From Hemileia vastatrix (lineage: Eukaryota; Basidiomycota; Pucciniomycetes; Pucciniales; Zaghouaniaceae), in contig JASXTE010000017.1 in the NCBI GenBank assembly GCA_030280995.1, forward strand, positions 19,964,498 through 20,028,497: DNA of 64,000 bases, in the 5' to 3' direction. The notes beneath the pieces were generated by a model that saw only the letters and a list, made by a program, of their open reading frames with translations, searched no databases and was not told the DNA's origin. Of the stretch, positions 1-14,500 are shown in pieces. The first letter of the stretch is position 1, and each line of letters begins with the position of its first letter. Made by a program: the position numbers and the translations under genes.

Positions 1-457
1 TACGATTTATAATTTAATTCTAAGGAATATCGAACCAAAATACCCAACCCTTTTATATCCTTTGTTCCTCCTCGCATTGACCTCCCTTCCATTGCACCAT
101 TCCCATACCATTGACCATTACTAACATACACTTAGACCCTCTTTTCTAAATATCCGTCCATGCTCAATTTACCCCTTTTTAATTAATTAACAAAACTTTA
201 ATGAAAAACTACTACTGTACTATTTCATTGAACCTAGCGCTGTGCGTCGCTTATTGAAAAGGAGACTAAGGCACCCTATTGGGCAATTGACTAATTTAGA
301 TTTAGAGTTTAGGCTAGCGCAGTTAAGTAGTAAGTACACAAAGGAAAATCACAGTTTCTATGGAGAATTGCTTTCTGCGCTTCGAGTATAGATTTAGGAC
401 TCGATATTATTGATTTAATGAGCTGCTTTCACCTCAAGTGTCACGTGGTGCGTGACA
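1..457 (-). repeat. Family E solo LTR, partial (left part outside window)
   Basis: The sequence matches 17771-18227 closely and ends in GTGACA, the expected inverted terminus of an LTR starting TGTCAC. It sits inside the 3' LTR of element A1, which resumes at 458 with ATTTC. The minus orientation is inferred from a TATAAAAGG-like motif seen on that strand. The missing 5' part would be about 316 bp. Confidence 0.8.
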
Positions 458-756
458 ATTTCACTGAATATGAGATTTATGTATACATATAAGCTTATGT
501 ATGTCAATAATTACTTCATATCACTTAAGATAAGTATTTTATGACTCCATTAACACCTTAATAAGTATTATTAGGCTATGGATAAGCTACTTAAACTACT
601 ATAAGTTATATAATAGAATAATAATTATATATATATATAATAAAATAATATATATTATTATTTTAACCTTATTTTTAAGATATAAGCTTAATCTACTTAA
701 GGTTATCTTATTTTAAGCATAAGAAATACTCAGTCCTAGGGATATCTAGGCTGAAA
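458..756 (-). repeat. Element A1 3' LTR, remainder after family E insertion
   Basis: This matches the right part of the family-A LTRs at 18228-18510 and 56867-57150. The terminus reads TGAAA instead of TGACA, one change from the family end. It is followed directly by the element's polypurine tract. Confidence 0.88.
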
Positions 757-872
757 CTCCCTCACCCCAAAAAAAACAATAAATAAAAATGTTAAGACAC
801 TTTAATTAAAAGTAAGGAGTGAAATAGAAAAATAAAAAATATTTTTATAATACATATACTGAATAAACAGTA

Positions 873-3800
873 TTATTTTGCTTTAAATTTTTTCAAGAGA
901 TTTTTAAGATCATAGATTTCATTTTCTGGAATCCACTGGTCATATTCACTTGATTTATTCTTAAATATTAATAGATACTCAACTCCCTTTTCTCTAGTAA
1001 GGTGTCTCTTTTTAAGTATCTTTTCAATTTCTGCCTTTTCAACTATCTCTTCAGGTTGCTGTTTATGCCTTCATGATCTTCTTGGAAATAGAGAAGTATC
1101 ATTAGAATGGTATGGTTTTATAAGAGAAATAGGAAATACTGGATGTTTTCTATCATATGGTGCATATAGAATAACTTCAACAGCATCATTACCAACCATC
1201 TTTTTAACTAAAAATGGTCCAATAAATGGATCCTTCAATTTAACATTACCATTTAAATTGAAATGTAGTGTTGAAATAAGGACTTCATCACCCTCTTTGA
1301 AAATTTTTTCTTTAAGGGCTTTATCCCATCTTTTGTTTTCATACTCAAATGCCTTATTTATACATTCTTGAGCATGTTTTCTGCATAATTCTTGCATCTG
1401 AAGAAAAGATTTAGTACCTGGATGGATATCCAATCTAGGTAACTTATTAAGAGTTTTAGCAGGGGTATTAGGTACATAGCCCAACCATAACTCAAATGGC
1501 TTTTTTCTAGTGACAGAATGTACTGTACTATTGTATGCAAATTCTAAACCTGGGATAAGGGTTACCCAATCATGCGTGAATTTGTCATTGTCTTTAAAAT
1601 TAAGACCAAAAGGACAATATCTTCTTATCATATCTTCTAAAGTTTGTATCATTCTTTCTGCTAGCCCATCAGTTTGTGGTGGTGTGCTGTAGAAAGTTTT
1701 AATTGACACCCTGAAACATCCATAAGTGACGTCCAGAACTCAGAAGTAAATTTAGGATCTCTGTCAGAAACTATTGCTTTGGGTAAACCTGCTATATTTA
1801 ACATTTGTGTCCACCATAAAAAAGCTAAGTCCTTTGCAGAAACCTCTTTGTGGGTAGGAATAAATTTACACATCTTTGTAAATCTATCTACAATTACCCA
1901 GCAGGAGTTATAACTTTTATGCCCTGCTATTGGAAAACCTGTTACAAATTCCATGTTAATTATTTCCCATGGAGCTTTTGGTTACTCAATTTGTTGTAAT
2001 AAACCAGCTCTTTTGCCTGTTAATCTTTTAGATTTTTGACAAGAATCACATGTCTCAACATATTTCTGAACATCCTCAGACATGTTAATCCACCAAGCTG
2101 TGTTTTTTACTCTGGTTAATGTTTTATGGTAGTCAAAATGACCTGCCAATATATCATCATGACATATACTTAACATTAACTCCTTCATTGAAGGGGGAAT
2201 CCCAATTACATTACTTAATTTTTTCCTGTAATATATAAAACCATCCTCAATGGAAAATTTTCCTTTTTCTAATGCCTCTTTATACTTATTTGGTAATGTT
2301 TTTATTAAAACATTCATTGAAGCATTAGATGGATCATTTAATATTGTAGTGAATTTACACAAGTCAGGATCTGAATTATAATTATCAAGAATCGATTGCA
2401 TAAATTCATCCTCAAGATCTACAATATAAATGGGTTAAATGTTAATAATCTCTGACTCAGGAACATAAGCAGGATTATCATCATTATTAGGCAGAGGTAC
2501 TCTAGATAACAGATCTACATTAGAGTGCAAGTTTCCTGCTCTATGTGTAATATTCATCCGTCCTCTGTATTCTTGTACAGCTAATTGCCATCTTAACATT
2601 TGTCTATTAGGAGTTTTCATGTTTAAGAGTGACTTAACTGCACTACAGTCAGTTATTAACTCAAATTTTTGGTCTTCAAGGTAATAATGTAGCTTCTCAA
2701 GAGCCCATAATACTGCCAAACATTCAAGTTGAGTAGCACCATATTTCAATTCACTACTTCTCAGAGTACGTGAAATATAGCAGATTACTACTTCTGACAT
2801 TTTTCCTTCAATAAGTTGTTTTTGATGCAAAGCAGCACCCAGACCAATAAAACTTGCATCTGTATATAATACAAAAGGTAATTGGAAATCTGGTAATCCC
2901 AAGATAGGAGCTGTCATTAAACATTCTTTCAACTTATCTTAAGCCTGTTGTCTTTCATTATTCCAAATGAAAGCTTCTGATTTCTTTATCAGTGTGGTCA
3001 GTGGCACAGCAATTGATTGGTAGTTTTTTATATATTGTCTATACTAACCACACATTCCAAGAAAAGATTGTACATCCTTTACATTTTGAGGAATGATAAT
3101 ATTCTTTATTGAAGCCACTTTATTTTGGTCTACACATATTTGTAAGCCAGATACAATATTACCAAGCACTTTTAAAGATTCAAACCCAAATTTACATTTT
3201 TTCAATGCAAGGGTCATTTTTATTTCATCCGTTTTCTGAAATACCTTCTTTAAATGGACTAAGTGCTCATCATAAGTTTTAGAGAACACTATGATGTCAT
3301 CAATGTATACCATTAACCATCCTTTAATCATTTCATTATGGAATGTTACATCCATTAACTTCTGAAATACTGATGGAGCATTTTTCGGTCCAAATGGCAT
3401 TCTGACATATTTATAAATTCCCATGTGTGTTGTTATCAACAAAAAGTTCTGTGAATTCTTTTCAACAGGAATTTGATGGTACCCTTTATTTCCATCTAGG
3501 CAGCTTATATATTTAGCACCTTTAAGGGTAGCATGTATAGAGGCAATCCTTGGCAAAGGGTGAATATCATCTACTGTAAATGTATTTAATGCTCTATAGT
3601 CACCCCACAGTCTTGCTTTATCTTGTTCATAAGAAATTAGCACTGGTGATATTACACAATATTTTGGTGTAGTTTCAACCTTCTCAAGAATGTTCATATT
3701 CAATAACATCTTAACATTATCCTCTATGTCTTTCCTCTTCATTGGTGAAGTGGGGTATGGTTTCTTTTTAAGACTAGCAGGAATATTATCCATATCACAG

Positions 3801-6151
3801 GTTAAACTAATCTTCATTTCATGATTTTTTACAAGGCCAAGTTCATTTGTACCATGTGCAAAAGCCATTGGAAATGCTTTAATTAATTCTAAAATATTAT
3901 TTTTCTCAGCTTTACTTATCTGAGTGCCAAATGATGCTTTTTAAATTTCTGTTTCCAGAAGTTCCATCTCATTGGATTCTCTTCCTTTACACGGGGAATT
4001 TGTTACTGACTCAATGTGTAAGACTGTGTTTAAAGAATTTATTTTAAATTTCCTCTTACCATTCATGCCAATTGTAAAATTGTTATTAGCAGGGTCTAAT
4101 TTCACACCAAACTTGGTCATAATATTATTTCCAATGATAAATCAGTTACTACAGTTAGTATTATCCATTACTACAAAGTCACAAGTTACCCTTACATAAC
4201 CATGTTGATGTTTAAAGAAAACAGCAGCTTTGTATTTACCAATGGGATGTAGCACTGATCCAAAACCTCTCCAATTTTTACTTTGAAGTTGTTCAAGCTT
4301 AGACTTATATTCACTATCAATTTTCTGTAATGTATTAGTGGAAACAACAGAACCAGCAGCTCCTGTGACCAGTACTATATTAACATTTTCACCAGAAATG
4401 ATAGCTGGAACAGTGATAAGTGTCATTCTAAAGTTATCAGCTTGTATATCCTTAATGATTTCAGCATCCTCAAAATTCATTAAAGATTCATATGAGTCCA
4501 TAATTAATATTGGATTATCAAAGATGGACAAATCATCTTCCAACATACAGACTTCATTTTCACCACTATATGAGATATTGCTGTCATAATCACTTGATTC
4601 TTTACTTTTTTCAGTTTCAGTTTCAGATTCACGTTGATTTTCAACAATATTTATGTTTTTCTCACATTTGTGACCTTTTACCCAAGGCTTGTTACACTTA
4701 TAACAAGTATTTGTTTCATACTTTTTAGGAACTACAGGTGCAGTAGGTTTTTTCTGCTTCTCCTGAAGTGTTTTTGAATTCTGAACTTTTACAGGTTCAA
4801 CATTTTGTTTATAAGTGGAATACCTTGATTCATACTTATGGTTTAATAATATTTCATTGCAAATATTAATAAAATCAGAATATTTAGTAACATTTAATGT
4901 TCTAGCTACAACAATTTCTCTGACAGATATAGGTAATTTATATATTATCTTATCTTTCCATAAGTTAAAATCCATATGAGGCTCAATGGCTTTTAATATT
5001 TTATTTAAATTCATTAAAAATACCATAGGTTTGTCACCATTCAACGGATTATACCTAGTCTTCTCATAAAGACTTTGTTGAGTAAGCCTGAATTTAGAAC
5101 CTCCATATTGATTTTCAATAAGTTGTTTCCATTCATCCCAAGAGTAATCTTTACCCTCACTCAATACAACTTCAAACCATAATAAAGCAACATCCTTAAA
5201 TAAAGAAATTAATTTTGATATTATTTCTTCATCTGGTAACTTATATGAGAATTTCAAGTTGTCAATTCTTTGAATAAAATGTTGCCAATCAGAGCTGGCT
5301 TCCCCATCATAAGTTGGGTACTGATCTATCTTAGGCCAGTTTTTCTGATTGAATTTTATCTCACTAATCTTAGGTAAATTCAACAACTCATTCACTTTTG
5401 ATAAATGGTCTTGTATTTCCTCCTGTACAGATTTGTGACTTACATTTTCAGATTTGACACTACCACCAGATGGTTTTAATTGTGGTGGTATAGGGAAGGA
5501 ATGAGATTCACTTTTGCCAATGAAAGGATTATTATTATATTGATTATACTTATGATTATCCTGGTTCATTAGTAGATTGGCAGTTTTAATCTCAACTTTA
5601 GTTAATCTTTGTAGCAACTCAGAGACACTTTGATTTGTCTGGGCAAAATAAAACATAGTTCTTGATTCAGTTTTCAATAAATGTGTTTCATACAATTTTT
5701 CCAACTCACAGAATTTGTTTGAAAGTTCATTATATTTATTACTCAATGAATCATATTTAATAGTTAGAGACAAATGTTCTTTCTCTAATCCTTTGTTACG
5801 TGTTGCTAATTGAGAAATGTTTAATGTCAAGGATGAAATTGTATCACTAGTGAGCTTAACTGTTTGTTCCTCACAATCAGTCATTCTATTCCACAATTCT
5901 GAAACAATTCTATGGATAGTTGGATTATTTTTAAAATATTCCATGTCTTCCTTTTCAATTCTCTCACTCTCCTGTGAACTTGTCATCTCACTTGTAGGTG
6001 GTGGCAACTGAGGGTTAACTGTATTATCATTATAAATAGTACTGTTATTGTGGACAAAATACAAGTCAGGTGTATCTACTCTAAAACCTAAATTTCTTAA
6101 ATCCTCCTCTATTTTTTGCACAGATTTAACATCAATAGGATTACCTATATT
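873..6151 (-). pseudogene. A1 gag-pol polyprotein, broken
   Basis: Reading right to left there are a coiled-coil Gag head, a capsid-like block with the PxYDGEAxSDW signature, a zinc knuckle of form C-x2-C-x7-H-x-C, a protease, an RT with YIDD, an RNase H (YTDAS), an integrase HHCC plus DDE core, and a chromodomain-like tail ending at 873-875. The frame opens just after a TAA at 6152-6154 and has no ATG at its head. A stop near 4142 and further stops or shifts near 3870, 2935, 2410, 1960 and 1700 break it into six pieces. The protease motif reads VTGAAGS where A2 has DTGAAGS, so the catalytic Asp is lost. This copy cannot make a working polyprotein. Confidence 0.92.
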
Positions 6152-6192
6152 TTAATTATCAGTATTGTGTTCAATCTGAGAGGGTAATCTAC

Positions 6193-6739
6193 TTACCATG
6201 GGATAGATACCAGTCCTGATTTTTGGCGCTTTTTTCCTTTGTAAGGGTGAACTGAGGAAGTCAGATTAGGTGGTGGATCCCTGTTGCAACTGTGGCTGGT
6301 CCATTGTTGATGGAACCAGTCCCATTTCCATTTTTCTACCAGGATTTTCTCCTGGGAGTGAGCTGACCCACCTGAGGTAGGGGGTTGCTGACTTGGCTGA
6401 CTTGGCTGGCCTCCCTTTAGCTCTGCCAGTGCCTGATTCATCTGCTGAAACCCTACCTTGCAATTGTTCTGCAATTGCTCTACCTCTTTGAACATGAGTG
6501 ATTTGGATTCTTCCAACTTCAGAACCTGTTTGGCCGAGTGGGACAGTTGATCCTGAAGAGGAGGAAACGTCTTTTTTATAGTTATCTTTTTTAAGAGGGC
6601 GTCCTTTTCCTCTATACTCATGTTTTCTGCCTGGGGGTATTGTTGACCCTCCATGGTTATGTCCTGGAAAGTTTTTGTTAGCTTTAGACCTGGTATTATA
6701 AGCAGGATTTTCACTTACACTGTCCTGAGGAGCACTCAT
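6193..6739 (-). CDS. A1 ORF1: spliced coiled-coil accessory protein with KWKWDW motif
   Basis: The proposed exons are 6739-6719 (MSAPQDS) and 6663-6193. Intron 1 (6718-6664, 55 nt) has a GTAAGT donor, a GCTAAC branch-like site and a TTTCCAG acceptor. Splicing moves the frame into one starting D-I-T-M-E-G and gives 163 aa ending in tryptophan-stop. The product has a charged head ending IKKT, a heptad-like coiled coil, a Pro/Gln/Ser-rich linker, KWKWDW and a basic HPYKGKK tail. The stop coincides with a second intron-like segment (6196-6145, 52 nt). Without splicing, the first ATG opens a different 157-codon frame that stops at 6266. The same layout in B and C argues the spliced form is the real one. 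The function is unknown. A Gag-like or nucleic-acid-binding role is only a guess. Confidence 0.72.
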
Positions 6740-7205
6740 ATTGTTAAGAATGACAATATTTCACGTCTACAGAAAGGAAAAACTCTATGGAATTAGTAGA
6801 CAAAAGGTATTAGCAATGTTATTACTAATACAAATACACTGGAGCTTACCCTGAATTTATATCTTTATTTATTTAAATAAAATATAAGAAAAAATCAAAA
6901 AAATCTGTTAAAAATATAATAATAAGTTCAACTAGACCTTTAAAAGGGTGAATAAGTATCTTACCAAGCTTTAACAAAATACCAATTTAATTGGGTGTTA
7001 TATTGGTGTCCAAATACCAATGGAAATTGGGTTTATATTGGGTACAGTTACTACTGTAAATACCTAATTTTGATGATAAAAAATTAGTACTATTATTATA
7101 AGGGTTCTTTTCCGCAATAAATGAGTTATGATGACCCACTAATATGCAGCAGACCCAAATATTTGGTTATTTTGAGCTGTACTAAAGCAAAAATCACGTC
7201 CCAAG
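6740..7205 (-). other. A1 untranslated leader with likely 5'-UTR intron
   Basis: This is non-coding. On the minus strand a GTAAGC donor at 6849, a TACTAAT branch-like site and a pyrimidine-rich TTTCTGTAG acceptor ending at 6767 outline an 83 nt intron-like segment. The same sites occur in A2 (63245-63164). The leader is interrupted at 7205 by the CACTA insertion and resumes at 16509. Confidence 0.5.
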
Positions 7206-7248
7206 CACCACAGGAAATCTAGGGGTGAATTGCTAGCAATCCCCTCTC
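7206..7248 (+). repeat. CACTA-like left terminal inverted repeat
   Basis: It pairs with 16466-16508. It contains an internal palindrome ATTGCTAGCAAT. The partner repeat carries GAACTGCTAGCAGTTC at the same place, so the self-complementarity is kept although the bases differ. Confidence 0.85.
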
Positions 7249-7779
7249 TTGAAATTTAGAGTGTCCCTTAATTATGCCAGGTTTATGAATACTTTATAAA
7301 CATAAGTAAATTAGAGTTAGATTTACATTTATTCTCAGATTGATTATAGACAGAATATCAACTGATTCCAAATTATGCACAAGTTGATCCTCCAGAACTT
7401 GATTTTGGTCCTCTGATGAGAACAAATTGAGCACAAATTGATCTAACCTAAGCTTATGCATATATAATAATTCAGGATACTTGCTCTATTAAATTTGATA
7501 ATAAAAAAAATATTGATGAATTTATATAAAAAAAATTATTATGTAAGATATTAAATTATAAATTTAGGCATCATAGGAGGGCACATAATAGAACTTAATT
7601 ATACTATGTGACACCTTAATACTGTATCACACAGTTTGAAACATTTAAAACAAAATGAGTCATAATGGGCAATGAAATTGCTTGGACAGACTCTTTCAAA
7701 ATTAATACTGACCATAATACACAAGTTTGAAACCTTGTAATCTATCCAATAAAAGATTTTCCTTCTGATAAATGGATTT

Positions 7780-8560
7780 TTCTCAGTTACTACCTGCTAA
7801 AAAGTGTCCTTCTGTGGTTTTTCTGACCTTCAGGGGGGTAATTTGGCCACATCACACTAATTCTATTTCCATGATTGACCAAAACATCATCCTCATTCCC
7901 ATCTAAAGAGTTGATTTCATCTGACTGTGGCTGATCAAAGGGGTACACCACAAGTTTAGCCAAAATTTTGGTGAACACTTTTTTGATGGATAGTGACTAA
8001 CTGGTGCTTTCTGAAATTGTCCACCTCAAGTTAGGATAAACTTCAGGAGGATAAATATATTATGAATACCAAATTAACTTATGAATACTTTTGTCCTAGC
8101 TACTCTGCATCATAATAGTGTCCAACTGAGGTTTAGCCATAACTCAGGTAGACAATTTTGGAAAGGCACAGTCTGATGGGTTTAATATCTATATATGGCA
8201 ATAAGTATCAGTTTTTTATCAACATGGAGCTAGAATTAATTTAATATGGCCAAAGTGTCCACCTGAAGTTTGGCCAAAATACAGGTGGAAATTTTTATGA
8301 GGATTACTTGATGAAATGAAGAAGACTTGCAATTACTTTCCATCATAAAATTTTCAAACTTAAGTTTACCAAAAATTGTGGTGACACTTTTTCCAGATCC
8401 AGTCATATGGGATCAACTCTCTATATGGCAATGAGAATCAATTTTTAGTCAATCATGGCATTAGAAGTTATTTTATATGGAAAAACTTTCCACCTGATTT
8501 TTGGTTAAAAATAAGTTGGAAATGTTTATGAGGAATACTAGATTAACTAAAGAAGACTTG
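7780..8560. repeat. Short, diverged repeat units of about 240 bp
   Basis: Recurring phrases (CCATCATAA, GTGTCCA, TGGGATCAA, GGCCAAA and a GTCCACCTGA-type half palindrome) return about every 240 bp near 7800, 8100, 8330 and 8570. They look like truncated relatives of the longer units that follow. Confidence 0.55.
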
Positions 8561-11500
8561 CACCCTACTACTGTCCATCATAAAAGTGTCCACCAGAAGA
8601 ATTCTCAAACTTGTGGTTGACACCTTTGGCCTGGTCCAGCCATATGGGATCAATTCTGCATATGAAAATGAGGATTTAATTTGGTCAATCATGGTACTAG
8701 AAGTAATTTGATATAGATAAAGTGTCCAGCTAAATATTGGAAAAAAATCAGTTGAAAACTTCATTTAGTTTTTCAAAAAATCAAATTAAGTAAAATTTTA
8801 TTCCTGATGATGCCCATTTTATCCAACACCTCTTCTGAGCCTTGAAAGTAGGCATTTAGCTTGAATTTTGAATTTCATATAAAATCCCTATTATTCAACC
8901 TATTTCTTTTTATCCCTTTTTTTTCTTTTAGATATCAATTAATTTTATGTAAAACAAATCATTTTCATAATTTTTTACCTGTATTTAATAGAATTACTAA
9001 AGGTTTAACATCACCCTGTAAGCATTTGACACATGTTTTTTTGCTATACTAATAAAAATAATAATAAACTGGTAACAAAAAATTGATCAAATGATAAAAT
9101 ATTAATAAAACAGAAAGATCAAATACCAGTGGATATTTTTTAAAAAAATACCAGTTGCACTGAAGAAGAGCTGCACCCTAGATACTCACCATCAAAAAAG
9201 TGTCCAGCACAAGTTCGGCCGAACTTGTGCTGGACACTTTTGGTCAGTTGCAGTCATATGAGATCAATTCTTGCTATGGCAATGAAAAAAAAAATTTGGA
9301 TAAAAAACTTCACTAGAAGTAGTTTTACATAGCCAAATTTTCTACCTAGATTTCATTCAAACCACAGGTGCACAATTTTTTATATTTGAAAAAAGTCAAT
9401 TTAGTACAATTTATCCCTGATGGCTCTCATTTGCTTCAACACCTCTACTGGCCTTTGATAGTAGGAATATTACTTGGATTTCTTTTTTCATATTTGATCC
9501 CTTTAACTTAATTTTTTATTCCTAATATTGCTTTTGGATATCAATTAATAATTTTTATAATAAATTTTTTTCATATTTTTATACATTTATTTAATAATAT
9601 TATAAATGGCATAAACTCACCTGGTATGCATTGGGCACATGAGTTTTTTCTATACTTATAAAATTTATAATATAATGGCAACCAAAAATTAATCAAATGA
9701 TATTAATGAGTGAGGAACAAATATAAAATACCAGTAGACATGTTTGTAAGAAATACTAGGTGAACTGAAGAAAAATTCTACCCTAGCTACTCTACATTAA
9801 AAAAGTGTCCAGCACAAGTTCGGCCAAACTTGTGCTGGACACTTATGGTCAGGTGCAGTCAGATGGGAGCAATTCTCTCTATGGAAATGAAGATAAATTT
9901 TTGATAAAAAATTACACTAGAAGTAGTTTGATATGGCAAAATTTTCATGCTGAAGTTTTGGTAAAGCTCAAGTGGATTTTTTTTTATTTTTAAAAAAAAG
10001 AAAATTTAGTGCAAGTTTAGCCCTGATTGTTCTAATTTAATTCAACATCTCTTTTTTCTGTTTATGGCAGGAATTTAACTTGGATTTTAATTTTTATCTT
10101 TGATTTCTTTTATTTTACTTTATTCCTCTCATATTGCTTTTGGATAGAAGTTTATTTTTTGTAAAATAAATCATTTTCATATTTTTTTACCTTTATTTAA
10201 TAATATTATAAAAGGTGTAACATCACCCAGTATTCATTTGGCACACAATTTTTTGCTATACTGGTAATATTAATAATATAATGGTGACAAAAAATTAATC
10301 AATTGATAAATATGAGTGAGGCACAAAGATTTAATAACAGTGGAAATGTTTATAAGAAATTTCAGATGATTAAAAATGACTTGCACCCTGGATACTCTTC
10401 ATGATAAAAGTGTCCAGAACAAGTTTTGCCAAACTTGTGATGGACACTTTTGGTTGCATGCCGTCAGACGCAATCAATTCTTTTTATGGAAATGAGACTG
10501 AATTATCACTCCATCATTGCACTGAAAGTAGTTTTACATATACAAATTGTCCCCTGGAAGTTTTTCCAAACCTAAGGTAGACAATTTTTTCCTTTGGTAA
10601 AAAGTAAATTTGATCCATGTTAATCTATGATGGTGCCCATTTTTTCTGAAGCCTCTACTGGTTCATGATAGCAGAAATTATACTTAATATCTTTATTTCA
10701 TGTTTGATCTCTTTAATTTTAATCTTACCCTTTTATTTATCCTTTAGCTTTTAAATATCAATTTTATTTTGGTAAAACTGATAACTTTCACATTTTTTTA
10801 TATTTATTATATTATATTATTAAAGTTGTAAAATCATCCAGTGTACATTCATTACACATTTTTTTGCTATACTAAAAACATTAATAATATAATGGTGACT
10901 AAAAAATAATCAAATAATAAATATGGATGACACAGAAAGATCAAATACCCATAGACATTTTTAAAATGAATATACGATTAACTGAACATGACTTGCACCC
11001 TAGCTACTCTCCATCATAAAAGTGTCCAGCAAAATTTCAGCTGAGCTTGTGCTGGACACTTTTGGTTGCATGCAGTCAGATGGGATAAATGTACTCAATG
11101 GAAGTTAAAATGAATTTTTGCTCAATCATTGCACAAGAAGTAGCTTTATACTGCTATACTATCCTCCTGATTTTTTGGAAAACATCAGGTGGACACTTTT
11201 ATTAATTTTAAAAAAAAGAAAAAATATTCCAAATCTAGAACTGGTGGTGCAAATTTGGTCTGAAAACTCAAATTATCTTTGATGGCAGAAATTTTATTTG
11301 AATGTTTAATTTCATATTTAATCACTTTTATTTTACTTTTTTATTCCTGTTTTTGCTTTCAAATATCAATTTATTTATTGTAAAACTAATAATTTTCATA
11401 TTTTTTTTACTTTTATTTAATAAGATTATGAAAGATGTAGCATCTCCCAGTATGCATTTGGCTTACAAATTTTTTCAATACTAATAACATTAATATTATA

Positions 11501-14500
11501 ATGGTGAAAAACAATGAATCAAATGATAAATATGAATGACACAGAAAGATCATATACAAGTGGATTTGTTTATAAGGAATACCTGATGAACTGAAGAAGA
11601 CCTGCACCCTAGATACTCACCATCATAAAAGTGTCCAGCATAAGTTCGGCCGAACTTGTGCTGGACACTTTTGGTTGCATGCAGTCAGATGGGATAAATT
11701 ACTCTATGGAAATGAAAATGACATTTTTCTAAATCATTGCACAATAAGTAGTTTGATATTGCCGAAATGTCCTCCTGATGAATTTTCAAAACTCATCAGG
11801 ACACTTTCTTTGGTTTAACAAAAAAGAAAATATAGTGCAAGTTTAGCCCTGGTGGTGCACATTTGATCTAACACCTCTACTTGTTATTGATAGTGGGAAT
11901 TTTCCTTAGATTTTTTTTTCTTATTTTATCCCTTTTATTTTACTTTTTTATTGCTCATATTGCTTTGGACTCAATTTTTAATTTTTAAAATAAATAATTT
12001 TCATACTCTTATACCTTTATTTAATAATATATGATTAAAGGTGGAACACCACCTGGTATGCATTTTTCACACAAGTTATTACTATAATAATAACATTAAC
12101 AATATAATGATGACAAAAAATTAATCAAATGGTGAATTTAAATGACACAGAAAAATCAAATTCCAGTGGAAATGTTTATAAGAAATCCCTTTTGAGTTTA
12201 AGAATATTTGCTGTATGCCTACTCTAAATTATAAAAGTGTCCAGCACAAGCTCGGCCGAACTTGTGCTGGACACTTTTGGTTGCATGAAGTCATATCAGA
12301 TAAATTCTCTCTATGGCAATAAAAAATGATATTTCACTCAATTATTGAAGTAAAGAATTTTTAATATTGTAAAATTGTCCCCTGGATGTCTGTCCAAACC
12401 TCAGTTCAAAATTTGTTAGCTATACATAAAAGTAAGTTTAGACCAAGTCTTGACCTAGGGGTCCCCAACTGTCCCAACACCACTTCTGGCTCTTGATAGT
12501 TAAAATTTTACTTGTATTTTTTAATTCGTATTTGATCCCATTTATTTTCATTTTACTTTTCTATTACTCTTTTTAATTTTAAATATCAATTTATTTTTTT
12601 AAAAACTAAACATGTTCATATTTTTTTAACTTTATATTATAATATTATTAAAGTTGTAACATCACCAATTTTGCGTTTGGCATGCAGGTTTTTGCTATAC
12701 TAGAAACATTAATAATATATATGGTGACAAAAAATTAATTATAAGATAAATATGAATGATAAAAAAAATTTAAAAACCCAATAGAAATGTGAAAAACAAA
12801 AAACTGATGTACTGAGAAACACTTCCACCCTAGCTACTCTCCATCATAAAAGTGTCCAGCACAAGTTCGGCCGAACTTGTGCTGGACACTTTTGTTCAGG
12901 TGCAGTCAGATGGGATCAATTCTCTCTGTGGAAATTAAATTAAAAAAAATTCTAAATAATTACATTAGAAGTAGTTTGGTATGGCTGAATTATCCACCTT
13001 GAGTTTTTCCAAACCACAGGTGAAAAATTTTTTATCTTTAAAAAAAATTAAATTTTATCAAATTTAGCCCTGATGGCACCCATTTGCTTCAACACCTCTA
13101 CTGGCTCTTGAAGGCAGGAATTTTTCTTTTTCATATTTGATCTCTTTTACTTTACTTTTTTATCACTCATGTTACATTTGGATATTAATTTATAATTTTG
13201 GAAAAGAAATCATTTTCATATTTTTTTAACATTTTTTAATAATATTATAAAAGGTGTAATATAACATGGCATGCATTTGGCGCACAAGTTTTTTCTGTAC
13301 TAATAAAATTAATAAAATTCTAATGACAAAAAATTAATCAGATAATAAAATATGAATAACACAGAAAGATCAAATACCATTTGACATGTTTTAAAAAAAT
13401 AACAATTGCACTGAAGAAGACCTGCACCCTAGCTACTCTCCATCATAAAAGTGTCCAGCACAAGTTCAGCCGAACTTGTGCTGGACACTTTTGGTCAGGT
13501 GCAGTCATATGGTATCAATTCTCTCTATGGAAATGAAAAAAATTATTTGATAATAAACTTCACTAGATGTAGTTTGATATAGCTGAATTATCCACCTAGA
13601 GTTCATCCAAACCACAGGTACAAAATTTTTTATCTTTAAAAACAATCAATTAAGTACAATTTATCCCTGACGGCGCTCATTTGCTTCAACATCTCTACTG
13701 GCCTTTGATATTAGCAATAATATTTGGATTTCTTTTTTCATATTTGATCGCTTTAAATTAATTTTTTATTCCTCATATTTCTCTTGGATATCAATTAATA
13801 AATTTTTAAGTAAATTATTTTAATATTTTTATACATTTTTTTAATAATATTATAAAATGTGTAACATCACTCAGTATGCATTTGGCACATGATTTTTTGC
13901 TATACTTATATAATTAATAATATAATTAAGACAAAAAATTAATCAAACAATATGTATGAGTGAGGCACAAAGATAAAATACCAGTAGACATGTTTGTAAG
14001 AAATACCAGATGAACTGAAGAAAAGTTCTACCCCAGCTGCTCTCCATCATAGAAGTGTCCAGCACAAGTTCGGCCGAACTTGTGCTGGACACTTTTAGTC
14101 ACGTGCAGTCAGATGGGATCAATTCTCTATATGGCAACAAAAAAACATTTTTTTATTAAACTTCACTACAAGCAGTTTTGTTTAGCTGAATCATCCACCT
14201 GTTGTTCTTCCCAACCTCAGGTGTATAATTTTTTATCTTTAAAAAAAAAGGTCACTTATTACAATTTAGCCCTGATGGCTCCCATTTTTTTCAACACTTC
14301 TACTGGCTCTGAGAGCAAGAATTTTACTAGTATTTTGTTTTTCATAATTGATCTCTTTGAGATTAATTTTACCTTTTTATCCCTCATATTGCTTTTGTAT
14401 ATCAATTTATTTTTTGTAAAACAAATCATTTTCATAATTTTTTACCTTTATTTAATAATATTATAAAAGGTGTAAAATCACCCGGTATGCATTTGGCACA

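Noticed and set aside
4338..4589. Plus-strand frames inside A1 and A2 gag-pol (also 60736-60987, 5817-6011, 62215-62409)
   Set aside because: They are antisense shadows of the minus-strand polyproteins; similar in A1 and A2 only because the copies are similar.
6145..6196. Intron 2 as a simple in-frame join of ORF1 to gag-pol
   Set aside because: The phase does not fit: splicing gives Trp-stop, and the other AG acceptors tested nearby in A1 and B gave either a stop or the wrong frame.
14080..14466. 128-codon frame in the CACTA-like element as a possible transposase
   Set aside because: It begins inside a palindrome, runs through AT-rich spacer, has no motif, and is not kept in sister units.
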